A model generated the notes under the pieces. The model did no database searches. It was not told the origin of the DNA and saw only the letters and a list, made by a program, of their open reading frames with translations. A stretch of DNA of 64,000 bases from Chondrus crispus (Eukaryota; Rhodophyta; Florideophyceae; Gigartinales; Gigartinaceae), in assembly GCF_000350225.1 (NCBI RefSeq), contig NW_005178626.1, positions 289,056 through 353,055 of the forward strand. Direction: 5' to 3'. Below are positions 43,881 to 54,928 of this stretch, in pieces (positions within the stretch are counted from its first letter, which is position 1; the number at the start of each line of letters is the position of its first letter). Made by a program: the position numbers and the translations under genes.

Positions 43881-45372
43881 TTAAGCCTGTATCAGGTTAG
43901 TGATGTCACCTTCATCCCACAGATCACTGTTGAGATGCAGAAATAGCTGCGACTCTAAATTGGCCGGCAGAAGACTCCGCCTTCTGTTGTTAAGAATGTA
44001 TCCGGCCTTTGAGAAAAGCCTCTCACATAAATTGGAAGTTAGAAAAAGGAATCTAAGGTCCGTGTACCTCTGAGATGACGTTGGACATATTCTCTTCTGC
44101 TTTCTTAAAGCACGCTCGGCAAAAGAGAGCGCCTCGGATGCACTGTCTTGATCCGCGCCTTCACCCTTACAAAAAGCTTTTAAACATGTCTTCTCCTCTT
44201 CAGATAAATTATTCGGATTCCCAAGCTGTACCTTTACAATAGCACTCTCTAAGTAAGGACTGTGCAATATAGCAGCTGACGGTGAGAGCTTGGATGCTGT
44301 CTCGGGATATTGATCCATTACAGCATCGAAGAGAACTCGAACTTCCGCAATTGTAGCCGATTCCTTCTGTAACGATTTCGACATTGACTCAAGATCCTTC
44401 AAACGAACTAGGAGAGCATCTACTCTCCTATTTTGTGATCAATTCAAGCATAAATCATTAATATGAGAGGAGGCTACATCTGCAAGAAACACTCTCAGCC
44501 TCACGTACCTAGAAATCATATCAAACGTCGAGCTCCATCTTATGGTGTTGCGTGTGATAGGACGTAAGGGAGTTAATTGCAACAACTTAGCTCCCAAGAG
44601 CACCGTCTTAAGCTTCGATATCAACCTGTTGATTTGCTGTAGCAGTCCTTCCTCCTTCCCCATTATCCGTTGAACCGCTAAATTAAATCGATGGCTTGCG
44701 CACCCGATCAATGGCTTACATGCCTTATAGGTGATAGACTTGTTCGTCGCACAGTTGTCACCTATAAAGGCAGTGACATCATCCCAAGAGCACTTGAATA
44801 GGCCCAAAACATAGGTCATGAAAGAAACGTGTTCGTCCGCATTCAGAGAGCATTCGTCGCCAAAGGCGAAAAGGCGAGCAACCGAACACTGTACCCAGCT
44901 GCATTAGACATTGAATAAGATGCGAATATAGCCAAGTAATGCGTACAGCCAACTGACCATCCATCAAATAGAAGAGCAAATTGTGTTGGCAACAGCCGAG
45001 ACACCTTCTCTTCTACGCACTCTACCAGTCGGGGACGGTATCTCATAAAAGTAGCCACACTGATTGGGTCAAGCTTGATATGAGATCGGATTGTTTCCTT
45101 CTTCAGAAATGAGAACAGAAGCAAGTTGTTGATGACATAGTCGAACTAACCTATAAACCTTTGTGCCTTTGACAATGAGAAGTAATGATTAATAGTAGAT
45201 CTTTTGGAAGCTTGCTCAGATTCCACCAGTGTGGAATAATCTGGATGTCCACTGCGTATGTGCAAAAGGTTCTCCTAGCCAGTTGACTGCTTTTTTGCAT
45301 TTTGTGTAGAGCACTGTGTCGTTTGACCCACCATGTCTGTACTTTGTTGGGAGCAACCACAAGGGGCGACAT
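43881..45372 (-). pseudogene. hAT-family transposase, broken
   Basis: Minus-strand pieces in order: 45314-45151 (HALHKMQKS-type start, weak), 45124-44843 with LPTQFALLFDGWSVGCTHYL (the DGW catalytic region), 44819-44439 with FIGDNCATNKSI and GCASHRFNLAV, and 44402-43881 ending with the hAT dimerisation motif (LCERLFSKAGYILNNRRRS). hAT enzymes cut and paste DNA with 8-bp duplications. Stops and frameshifts separate the pieces. The codons above 45314 belong to the copia B LTR, so copia B landed in or beside the gene's 5' end. Confidence 0.85.
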
Positions 45373-45845
45373 AATAGATAACTTACGAGGTTTTTATTGA
45401 TTCAGGGAGATACATACATTGCTGGACTACAGTACCGACAGCAATGAATCATATGTGGATCCCAAGTGTAACGGCAGAGGGAGAATAACGCCATGCCACT
45501 CGATCCAGCTGCAGACGGGTAGCATAAGAAGCAAACGGATAGCTGGAAGGCATTTCGGGCAACTGGACAGTGCTACGAGGCTCTGGAACGGAAAAGCAAA
45601 TTGCATGGATATCGGATATATAAGGCTTTTAGGTAACTCTACAAAAAACACTCAGCGGTAGATCCCCCCGAGAATTCCTCTGTACTCAGTCACCAAGTAG
45701 GCCTGAGTGCGGTAGGAACAAGGAGGTGAACAGTAAACTCTATCAGTCCAAACATTGGCAGTGAATCAAAGCACAGCAGAACAGTATTCCCCCTTTCGAC
45801 TGCGTTTAGGTTTTTCGTCAGGTTCGACAATAGTCTGAACATCAT
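45315..45845 (+). repeat. Copia B 5' LTR
   Basis: Matches 51206-51735 almost base for base; observed differences include CCC/CGC near 45328, CAACC/CAAAC near 45356 and ACAG/ACGG near 45731. Confidence 0.9.
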
Positions 45846-45886
45846 TCCGGAATAGGTCAGCTGTCCTTGTCGGACTCGAAGGTTTT

Positions 45887-48220
45887 TTGACGATGAGCGA
45901 GGGACGCAATAGTGCCGGGAATCAAGAACTGGAAGCTTTGCTATTTACTGCGGTCACCGAGCTACAATGGACGCCGGATGAAGGGGATGACAAACAGGTA
46001 TACGTTCGGTCCTGGTTAGAGTCACTCATCCAGGATAATATCACCGGGGACAACATCCACGAACGCTACGTGGAACTTTTACCACCAGAGACGCTCTTCT
46101 CACCCAACACGCTGAACAGCGCCAACGCCCCTAGGATGTTCAAAAAAGTGAGGGACGTAATCCACGGACGTGGGGGCCTTATAGCAAAACGCCGCGGCTT
46201 GACGATTAAAAAAGCACTGGCCGACTACTACGGGGACCCGCAGGCTATAAAAGATGCAATCGACATGGCCCGTGAGCTCGTAGCAAGGGCCACGCCGTCA
46301 CTCAGGGCAGAACGACAAGCCCGTGAAGGCACACCATCATCAGAAACCAACATGGAGGGTATGCACAGGAATGATTTGGAACACATCCCTGCATACGCTG
46401 ACATGAGAGCCCCAGGGCTAAGGCCTCGAGAAGAAACGTTGCCGCAGGTTCTTGAAAACAGATTCCTCGGTCATGGTCACGACGCACAAACCAGAAGACA
46501 CAACCAGTACACGCCCGGGCCGGAAAACCATGCAGCAAACGCACCATATACGCAGGGGCCCAGAGATCAGTCAACAGTACCAAGCAGGTGGAACTCGCGT
46601 GAAGACAGTAGAAATAATGTTGGTCAGTAAGAAAGTCCACTTTCTGCGCACGCAATTTCGGTCTTGAGAAGGTTAGCTACGCGATTTAAAGATAGAGCCG
46701 ACAAGTATGCCGGCAATGAAGGGGAAAACTGGGAGGACGTGTACTCTTCCTACATAAACTGTGCAGATCAATGGGGTGTACCGGAAGGCGCAGCATTAAG
46801 GAACATCGAGACCATTCTGCACGGAGAGGCCAAGACCTACTACAAAAGGAAGGTTCAGGCCAACCCCAACTACTTCCAAACATGTGATGAAGTCAATAAG
46901 TTCATACTTGATACGTTTCACGGCCGCGAAGCCCAAGAGGCTACAATTGAGCACCTAGACTCGTTGTTTATGTACGAGCAAGCTCAAAGGCAAGGATCAC
47001 TAGTAGCAGGGCTAAGGGCAGTTAGAGACGAGATAATCAAGCATGTTAATCTGGTGCCAAAGGGCAGACAGACGGACCTCGATCAGAAGCGTTGGCTAAA
47101 GAACGCGGTCAGACAGTATCGATGGGCACGACCTACGACGGCGAGAGCCCATGACATGGACTTTGCGCGAATGTACGCCACGCTACGCTCGCAGGCAATA
47201 GAAGAGGAGAGGGCCATGGAAAATAGAAGCGAAAGAGGCCGATACCGCAGTAAGGTTGGGGACAAGTCACTCGGCCGAAGGATACTGTTTGGGGACATGT
47301 ACGGACGCGATATTTCAAACCCTAGACACACGCCGAAGCCAGGACACGGTCAGTTTCGAGGAAATTGCTACGGCTGTGGTAAGCGGGGGTACAGAAGGGC
47401 GGATTGTCCAGACTGTAAGCGGGACGGACGTACCTTTGAGCCGGATAGAAAAAAGGCACTCAAGGCCATCCACGAAGTGACGGAAATGAAAGAAGTACTG
47501 TTGGTAATGGGCGAGTTGCAAGACCAGTACGGAGACCGCTTCGAAGATCTGCTGGGAATGGCAAGAGGAGAATCAGGAAGTCAGGAAGAAGCTGGACAGC
47601 AAGACATCGGGCTTGCGATAGAAGATGATCAGCGTCACGAAGGGACAGATGGAGAGGAGCACGACGACGAGAAGGAGGGAGGTTTCATTGAGCAATCTCA
47701 TATTCACATGACGGATATCATATCAACAACCAATGATATCGCGACAAGTACCCATCAGCAGTCACGTGATCTAGATGAGATTCCGATCCATGAGACAGAG
47801 CACTCGGACGACGACAAGACCTTCAGAGGGGCCTGTCTTGACACCGGAGCGACAACATCAGTATGCGGACTCAATCAAGCAAAAGCGTACGCTTCCTTCG
47901 CTGGTTTCAAGTACAAACCTAAGAAATCGAACAAAGTGTTTCGTTTTGGTGGAAATCGGGCTCGAAGCATGGGAACCATAGTGATCAAAATCCCCATACC
48001 TGGGAACTTGTACGTCGAACTTAAGGTAGAGGTTGTCGAGCACGATATCCCTCTCTTGATAGGGCTGGACGCCCTGGATCGATTCGGTCTGTACGTTAAC
48101 AATGTGCAAGACATGCTGGTACACGACAATTCCCGGTGGACCATACCGCTGGAAAGGAAAAAGGGCATCTGTACTACACATGGGGAGAAGACGAGGTATT
48201 GTTTACAGTATCCGAGCTGA
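45887..48220 (+). pseudogene. Copia B Gag and protease
   Basis: ATG 45887 (MSEGRNSAGNQ) lies 41 bp after the LTR. The first part runs to a single TAA at 46628; the same frame continues (TRFKDRADKYAGNEGENWED) to 48220. A zinc knuckle at 47366-47406 reads CYGCGKRGYRRADC: the metal-binding His is Tyr (codon 47390-47392). Glu/Asp-rich linkers follow. The protease has CLDTGATTSV (Asp near 47840) and IPLLIGLDAL. The frame overlaps pol by 85 bases in the -1 direction; the switch must occur around the A5 run at 48158-48162. This could be programmed frameshifting or a lost A. Related copia A appears to have been in one frame here, which favours a lost base. Confidence 0.8.
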
Positions 48221-50894
48221 AGAGAATGCATCAGGGATTTTATCATCCCTCTGCGGAGAAGCTGTTCAACCTGATCAGGCGGGCCGATCCTCGAGACGCC
48301 ACAACAGAAACGAGAAAGATCCTGAACAACATCTCACAGCAATGTAGCAACTGCCAGCTGCATGCGCCGAGGCCGCTACGGTTCACTGCAACAATCCCCG
48401 AGGGCATAGTTTTTAACCGAATGGCAATTCTCGACCTCATGTGGATACAGAACCAACCTTTGCTACACGTCGTCGATCACGACACTCATTACTCAGCCGC
48501 TAGATTCTTGCGAGGCGAATCAACCAAGGACGTGTGGGAAACATTTTTGCATTGCTGGGTGACAATGTATGTGGGCCTTCCAGACATACTGAAGGCAGAC
48601 TCGGGCTCTGTTTTCACAAGCAAACGGTGGAACGAGTACGCAGAAAACGCCGGCGTCGTCGTGGAAATCTCTCCTGTGGAAAACTCTGACGCGTTGGGGG
48701 CTGGAGAGCGTTATCATGATCCCCTCAGACGGATCTATCTCAAGGTGAAGCATGACCACCCCGGCTACACGAAGGAGTTAATACTCTCCATCTCTAACAA
48801 GGCGATGAACGATACTTGCGGCCCGGAAGGACTCGTCCCGACCATTTTGGTATTTGGTGCAATTCCAAAGATCGCAGCACAGCCAAGTGGACAACCAACG
48901 CAAGAGCAGCGCATGAATCTCATGCAGACTGCACGGGCAGAGATGGGAAAAATCACAGCCAGGCTAAGGATGAAGACAATCCTCAAGAAGAGGACACCTA
49001 GTTCATCTCATGCGACCGTTTCAGAAGGAGATCCAGTACTCGTATGGCGCAAAAGAGGGAAACACTCCCTCTGGACTGGCCCATTTGAAGTTATCGCGGT
49101 TCATGGCAAGATCATCACGATCTCAGAGGACAATGGCAGAGCGAGAGATTTTAATGCATCTTGCGTAAAGATATATCTCGAAGACGACCACGACTTGCAC
49201 GCCAACAGGGCAAGCATTTCAAGAGAGGAATCGTCGTTATCCGAAGAGAGCTCAACTGGGACGGAGTCAGCTTCAGAGAAAGACGACGATTGGGAACGAG
49301 ATCCAGACTGAGATATTGAGGAGGATAATATCTTCTACGATTTTAACTCCGCCGGAGATCAAGGCGTCTACTTAACAGAGACCCTACCGATCAACGACGT
49401 CAGAGGTAGAGAGAAAAGATTCATGTGTGCGAAAAAGAAGGAGCTTGAGGGGCTAGAGAAGATGGGAACTTGGAAAAGGGTAGCCTCCAAGGATATGCCA
49501 GAGGGTGCAAATCTGCTTGGCACACGATTCGCGCTCGCAATCAAAAACGCAGGAACCCCTGAAGAGAAACCCAAGGCACGGCTAGTCGTACAGGGCCATA
49601 CAGATCGGGACAAGTTTAACGTAATCCACGACTCAACGGCACTGCACCAAAGGTCAATTCGGATAATTGTGTCAATGGCGGCATCAGAGAAGTTCAAGAT
49701 TTGGTCGCATGACATCACCCAGGCATACCTACAATCCGAATTCCCTCTGAAGCGCGAAGTGTACCTTCGCCCACCACCCGAACTGAAACTTGCCAAGGAC
49801 CGCGTACTGAAGCTGATCAAACCCCTCTACGGGCTATCCGAGAGCGGCGACTACTGGGGATCGACCAGCAGCAGACACCACACTCTTGATCTAGGTATGC
49901 GACAGACCTGCGGCGATCTTAGTCTGTACTATCGGAGGAAAGGTGGAAAATTGATCGGGTTGTCGGGGGTAAGAGTTGACGACACATTGCAGTGCGGAGA
50001 TCAACATTTTTGGAAGAGACGAAACGCACAATGGATATGTTCAAGAGCACAGAGCGAGTTCAACAGAACATAAATTTCTGCGGGATACACGTAGACGTCA
50101 ACGAGGGGCCGGGCAGCGGTTTTGTAATGTCCCAAAGAGACTACGTCATTAAGCTGACCCCGCTAGTTACGCACGCCGACTACTCGCAGTTCAGAAGCAT
50201 GAGAGCCAAGCTAGCTTGGCTGACCAACACACGGCCAGATATTGCCTGTGCCGTTGCGAAGCTGACTCAGGTGAGAGAGGGAGAGTTCAATCTTGAGGCG
50301 ATCAAGGAAGCTAACTCAGTCGTGAAGCATGTGAGGAAGGACAAGAATCTAGGGATAGTGCACCCCCATCTCGACCCGGAATCGACAGAGATAATCGCTT
50401 TCTCCGACGCCGCCCTTGGGAACAACCGGGACCTATCCAGTCAGATCGGCTACGTTATCATACTTCGCGATCGCTATGGGGCAGCCAACATCCTTGAATA
50501 CTCGAGCAAGAAATGCAGGAGAGTAACGCACTCCTCACTCGCGGGGGAAATTATGGGGTTCTCATTCGCATTCGATGCGGCTTTTATCATAAAGCATGAC
50601 CTCGAGGAAATTACCACGCGAACGTTTCCGTTGAAAATGATGACGGATAGCCGCGCACTCTTCGATATGGTCACTCGAAACTCATACTCCACTGAGAGGC
50701 GCCTTATGATAGATATGGCAGCTATCCGTCAATCATATCAGCGCCGTGAAATCGATGGGATCGCTCATATACCGGGGCCAACCAACCCCGCAGACGCTAT
50801 GACAAAGGTGGGCCAGAATGGCGTGTTGGCAAATTTGATGCAAGGAAGGCTGACAATGGAGCCAAGGCAGTGGGTCACTCGCACGCAGGATTAG
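48136..50894 (+). pseudogene. Copia B integrase, RT and RNase H
   Basis: Zinc finger: MHQGFYH..CSNC. Integrase triad: AILDLMW, KADSGSVF, GAGERYH. A single TGA at 49309 separates the integrase tail from RT, same frame. RT: GTRFALAIKN, ARLVVQGHTDRDKF, DITQAYLQSEFPLKREVYLR, LYGLSESGDYW. The active site reads RVDD at about 49974, where most copia enzymes have YVDD. A frameshift near the T5 run at 50009-50013 moves to 49992-50894: TRPDIACAVAKL, then RNase H (IAFSDAALG, SLAGEIMG, MMTDSRALFD) and the end IPGPTNPADAMTK. RT copies the RNA, integrase inserts the DNA. Confidence 0.85.
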
Positions 50895-51193
50895 GGATAG
50901 GAGCAATGGCGTCTGAGATGGTGTGCAAAAAAAACATCAGGGCATTGCAGGCCTGGAGATTGAGTTGAGCACGAGACTATGAAAGGCATCGCCGTCTCGA
51001 CCAGCCCGGTATGAAGCGTTATGCTACGACCCGTGAGGGGTTTTTGACGTGACATTGCTTGTCAAGACTCAAAAGGACTCAGGGGGCAGGATAAAAAAAA
51101 GGAAAACATGCAACATTTTTCTTATAGGAAAGCAAAACCGGCAGAGCAAAAACGGTACACAGCAGTGTCAACTGTCTTAAGGATCTCGGACAT

Positions 51194-51205
51194 AAAAAGA
51201 TGGGG
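51194..51205 (+). other. Polypurine tract of copia B
   Basis: AAAAAGATGGGG directly precedes the 3' LTR; a longer A/G run lies at 51091-51105. Confidence 0.6.
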
Positions 51206-51735
51206 TGTGTCGTTTGACGCACCATGTCTGTACTTTGTTGGGAGCAAACACAAGGGGCGACATAATAGATAACTTACGAGGTTTTTATTGATTCAGGGAG
51301 ATACATACATTGCTGGACTACAGTACCGACAGCAATGAATCATATGTGGATCCCAAGTGTAACGGCAGAGGGAGAATAACGCCATGCCACTCGATCCAGC
51401 TGCAGACGGGTAGCATAAGAAGCAAACGGATAGCTGGAAGGCATTTCGGGCAACTGGACAGTGCTACGAGGCTCTGGAACGGAAAAGCAAATTGCATGGA
51501 TATCGGATATATAAGGCTTTTAGGTAACTCTACAAAAAACACTCAGCGGTAGATCCCCCCGAGAATTCCTCTGTACTCAGTCACCAAGTAGGCCTGAGTG
51601 CGGTAGGAACAAGGAGGTGAACGGTAAACTCTATCAGTCCAAACATTGGCAGTGAATCAAAGCACAGCAGAACAGTATTCCCCCTTTCGACTGCGTTTAG
51701 GTTTTTCGTCAGGTTCGACAATAGTCTGAACATCA
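51206..51735 (+). repeat. Copia B 3' LTR
   Basis: Starts TGTGTCGTTTGACG and ends GAACATCA; near-identical to the 5' LTR. Confidence 0.9.
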
Positions 51736-52084
51736 AACGGTTACCAGCCTGACATCCTACTTCCAATAACAAGGGCCTCCGTCTAACCAACTTAGTTCTC
51801 CTTGTACAACCTTCCTACAGTCTATCCGGTTTGCGTTGTCTAGAAAAAAATATCTCTTGTCCTCATATGAGGACTAACGGTCCGATTGACACTACCCGTA
51901 GTTGTTTTAATATTTTTGTCGGGTTATATTGATATATAATAGCAAAGGTAATGAGTCTTCGTCTTCGAACAGGTTTGTGTGCACCAACGAGTTGATTTTC
52001 GGTCTAGAATCGACGAATAGATGGTTTCCCAGTGGTGATGATCTTCTGTCTTCTGGTTTCAAAAATAGATATTATACTCTAATA
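51736..52084. other. Short spacer with a MITE end
   Basis: GTCCTCATATGAGGACTAAC followed by GGTCCGATTGACACTA (51859-51893) is the complement of a family 1/3 MITE terminus. The rest shows no gene. Confidence 0.6.
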
Positions 52085-52999
52085 CAGGGGGGACTCTCAG
52101 TAGTGCCACATTTGCTAATGCCACCCTCCCATTAATGCCGGCCAGACGTACGAACACGAGAAGTGCAACGTGTCACACGGGTCCAGGTGTTATGCAGCCG
52201 TCCGTCTGTCGCGCGTGAAAACATGTGAAAGCGGCATCTAAGCCCCATTCCATTCGCCGACAGGATTCACAGACCTTAGCTTGTCCTCCTTATGGATCCC
52301 GTTCCGGGAGTAAAAAATGCAACGCGCAAATGCCTGGCAATAGCGCAGAAGCTAGACATTGCAGATCCGCTCGAAAAAGGACACTGTACCGAAGCCATTG
52401 AGCGGCAGTTTCCGCATCGCAGGGCGCACCGTGCGAAACATCAGAGCAACTGCTCCCAAATTACTCCGCGTAGCCAACAAGAAGCCCAAATCAGTGCAAT
52501 TGAAGGCCCGTCAGGCCGTATGGGTCCCAAATCTAGAGGCCAAGCTGCTCGAATTTCTCATGTGGAACGGTGGGTAAATATTGATTCTAACAAAAGTGTG
52601 GTAGAGGCTTTTGTTAATGATGCCATGGACATTTTTGAGTCAGTTCAGAGTGAGACGAACAGAACTACAATGCAATCAAGTGATGAAGATGGCAGCGCAG
52701 AGGACGCCAGAGAGCGGAGGACTGTCCTCTCTGTCGTTGAGATTGCAGAATTGTTTGGAGAACTGGAAGACTTGGCTACTGAATGTCAAGTTTCAGACGC
52801 TCTATCGTATCTGAGGTCCGCAAAGCGCGCGTTTCTCACTGCAAAACACGAAAGAGACCCAACGCCGAGCAGGCTGACGTTAAATTACCGGCCGAATCCA
52901 TGAAAATAGATGTGACGACGTCACCTATTAATGCCGTCTCCCAATAGTGCCAATTTTTGGGGTCTTACACGGGGCGGCACTAATGAGTAGGGCCCTCTG
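52085..52999 (+). mobile_element. Pogo-like deletion derivative a, TA-flanked
   Basis: Left end CAGGGGGGACTCTCAGTAGT, followed by GCC. The complement of the right end reads CAGAGGGCCCTACTCATTAG, followed by TGCC. Both ends are flanked by TA. Subterminal TAATGCCR repeats lie near both ends. It contains one ORF with only the C-terminal end of a transposase. The element at 56707-57421 has the same ends. Confidence 0.75.
52292..52903 (+). pseudogene. Transposase N- and C-terminal remnant, derivative a
   Basis: ATG 52292 (MDPVPGVKNATRK). Another frame over 52359-52577 reads ARQAVWVPNLEAKLLEFL, the usual opening of a CENP-B-type DNA-binding helix, so a frameshift separates two real halves. The catalytic core is absent. 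The end VEIAELFGELEDLATECQVS, then DALSYLRSAKRAF, closely parallels the end of the ORF at 56868-57320. It may act as a DNA-binding protein without nuclease, or be debris. Confidence 0.5.
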
Positions 53000-53154
53000 T
53001 AGTAATGTTAAGTTAATTAGAACTGTGTATGGTATGAGAACTACGGTGCGATAGAGTCTATCGCCCAGTTAGTTTTCATAACGAAGAGCGAATCTAGTGT
53101 TTATCGACTAGATCTGCCCTTCACACCTTAAAGCTCTTTCTTCACGTCGGCTAC

Positions 53155-53456
53155 AAGTGTCTAGACGACAAGTGGCCTCATATGAAGTCACTTTTTCAAC
53201 TTTTTTTTTCTACACACTGGATCCGCCCTTCACACATCGCCAAGCCGATGCCCTGCTATTGCTGCAGAGAAACAACTTGTCTGTCCTCTGTTCGTGCGCT
53301 AGCTACAGTAGTTATCCCCTGCCCAAATATACCGTTTTATGGCAACGATATCTCTCGTTTTCACAGTCACCGTTGAGAGAGAAAAAACCGGGGATGGAGC
53401 ATTCTTCTTCCCCCATATTTTAAAGATTAAAGAGTAGAGCGGCCCCATCCTCGACG
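53155..53456. repeat. Dispersed repeat R3 with family 2 MITE end, copy a
   Basis: Starts GTGTCTAGACGACAAGTGGC, then CTCATATGAAGTCAC, a family 2 MITE terminus. The body matches the complement of 57483-57717: GCCCTTCACAC, GCAGAGAAACAACTT-TCTGTCC, TTATCCCCTG, CCGTTGAGAGAG, GGAGCATTCTT and AAAGATTAAAG. It has CTACAGTAGTTATCC where the other copy has ACTAATTATCC. Confidence 0.65.
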
Positions 53457-54067
53457 AAGCCACCTGTGTCATTAGGCGTGCATCGCCCGCGTAATGACAC
53501 AGGTGGCTCCTCGAATTTAGTACAGTATGAATAGTGTTGGGGTGAAAACGGGATGCATCGTCCCCGTGTCTTACCCGTGTGTGTTTTCTGTGATGTGTCT
53601 GCCCTCGGCCGTACAGAACGACCGAAAACCGCGGCATTTATACTCTTTTTGCGCACTGTCTACAGTTACTAATTTAAACTTCCAATTACTTACACCAGTC
53701 CTAACCACGTGTCCCACAACCCCCCACTGAGGCGGAGCCACGGGCCCCAGCCACTCAGATTTTGCCCTTGATTTTGATTTTTCTTCACTCTCCAGCCTAT
53801 ATCAACACAGACCTGGGGCTCGGACCCCTCTTCCTTTCTTGTGGTAGCTACCGTCACTCCCCGTTCGCCTTTATCGCTCCATCCCAGTCTCGTACTAGCT
53901 CTTCCGGCCTCCTGTTTCCTGCGCTGCTTAGCTCTCGCGGCTCTTCCGCGTTGCCTCCGTGGTCCTCGTCGTAGCCTAGACCTCTCGCTACCCACCAGAT
54001 CGAGAGGCACGCAGGTGGGGTTTCAGTCCCCGCCTGCCCTCTTCGGCCTCCCTCATATCATAATACG
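53457..54067 (+). promoter_or_regulatory. Upstream region of the H3-tail gene
   Basis: No ORF. It includes an inverted repeat ATGACACAGGTGGC / GCCACCTGTGTCAT (53459-53473 and 53494-53507), TATATCAAC at 53798, and a pyrimidine-rich stretch 53840-54055 that looks like a 5' leader. The start codon context is TAATACGATGACG. Confidence 0.35.
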
Positions 54068-54928
54068 ATGACGAAGACCAAGCAGGCAGCGGCGAAGAGC
54101 ACGGGAGCTAAGCGCCTGCGGAAGCAGCTTGCTGTGAAAGCTGCATGCGTCTCCAGCCGCAGCCACTTAATGTTCAAGCTCTCATCTCGAACAGATGGAA
54201 CAAAGGTTTCCGAGACGGGCTCCATATTCCACATTTGGGTGGCCAGCGGGCACTGCCGTTACGCTGTAACAGCACAAGAGTTCAAAAGCCTTCCAGGGGA
54301 TTATATTACCGCCTTGCTCCACCACAAGCAAGATGAAGAGATTTGTTTTGAAGCGATATGGGGTCTTGGTCTCACAGAGTCGTTGTCAGACACAAAGCAG
54401 TACTGTCTTATAGGCGACGGTGAGTGGGATATAGATTCCATCTATCTCGACATTGAAAACATGTACTATGGCGTCGACGCCGCAACCAACCTTCCTCACC
54501 GGATATTGCTCTCCACCTTAGCAATTTCCGGAACCGGGAATTGTACAACTCACAAGATTGTTGACGATCTCTTCCAGTTTGGCGGGGGAGATCTAATTAG
54601 TGGCTTCTTAAGTATTGACAAGTTTTGCACAGATCAAAAGGATAGGAGTCTTAAGATGATCCATGGTCGTTCCAGAGCGGTCAATTCTCGGACCCCGATC
54701 TACCGCGTTTCCACAGACGGGACCGTGCGGTTCCGAGATAATAGTGACATGTGCATCTCCACCACCGTTTGCAACGGTCTCCAACTACTAGGGTCCCGGA
54801 ACCTTGCCGTCAAGTACTGGGATCTTTTTATCCGCAGCAGCCTCCTCTTTGAGAGGACTGGCTCTCCGTCCCGTCGAATCCGAGATTTCCATGACGTTGC
54901 AAAACACCTTAATCAAGACTTCTCGTAG
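54068..54928 (+). CDS. Protein with histone H3-like N-terminal tail and unknown domain
   Basis: Intact 286-residue frame from ATG to TAG. After the initiator Met, residues 1-25 align without gaps to the histone H3 tail with 17 of 25 identities. T3, K4, Q5, A7, K9, S10, T11, G12, K14, R17, K18, Q19, L20, A21, K23, A24 and A25 are kept; R2 is K and R8 is A. All lysines that carry regulatory marks in H3 up to K23 are present. After residue 26 the similarity stops: no histone fold follows. The remaining ~255 residues have alternating hydrophobic and polar segments with no membrane span (YCLIGDGEWDIDSIYLDIEN, LFQFGGGDLISGFLSIDKF, IYRVSTDGTVRFRD); I do not recognise the domain. No transposon motif or terminal repeat surrounds it. 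It could be a host chromatin protein using a tail mimic, or a gene that captured the 5' end of an H3 gene. Confidence 0.75.
   Translation: MTKTKQAAAKSTGAKRLRKQLAVKAACVSSRSHLMFKLSSRTDGTKVSETGSIFHIWVASGHCRYAVTAQEFKSLPGDYITALLHHKQDEEICFEAIWGLGLTESLSDTKQYCLIGDGEWDIDSIYLDIENMYYGVDAATNLPHRILLSTLAISGTGNCTTHKIVDDLFQFGGGDLISGFLSIDKFCTDQKDRSLKMIHGRSRAVNSRTPIYRVSTDGTVRFRDNSDMCISTTVCNGLQLLGSRNLAVKYWDLFIRSSLLFERTGSPSRRIRDFHDVAKHLNQDFS

Larger units (their letters stand above)
45315..51735 (+). mobile_element. Ty1/copia retrotransposon (copia B), 6.4 kb
   Basis: LTRs 45315-45845 and 51206-51735 start TGTGTCGTTTGAC and end GAACATCA. By eye they differ at about three positions in 530, so insertion was recent. 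Gene order gag, protease, integrase, RT, RNase H is that of Ty1/copia. Flanking five bases (AGCAC and AACGG) do not match, so the target duplication is missing or the LTR ends are slightly misplaced. Its reading frames carry several breaks despite the young LTRs. Confidence 0.92.

Noticed and set aside
48136..48220. Programmed -1 ribosomal frameshift in copia B as the favoured explanation
   Set aside because: The site G AAA AAG is not a proper slippery heptamer, and related copia A appears to have been in one frame; a lost A is simpler. Kept only as an alternative.
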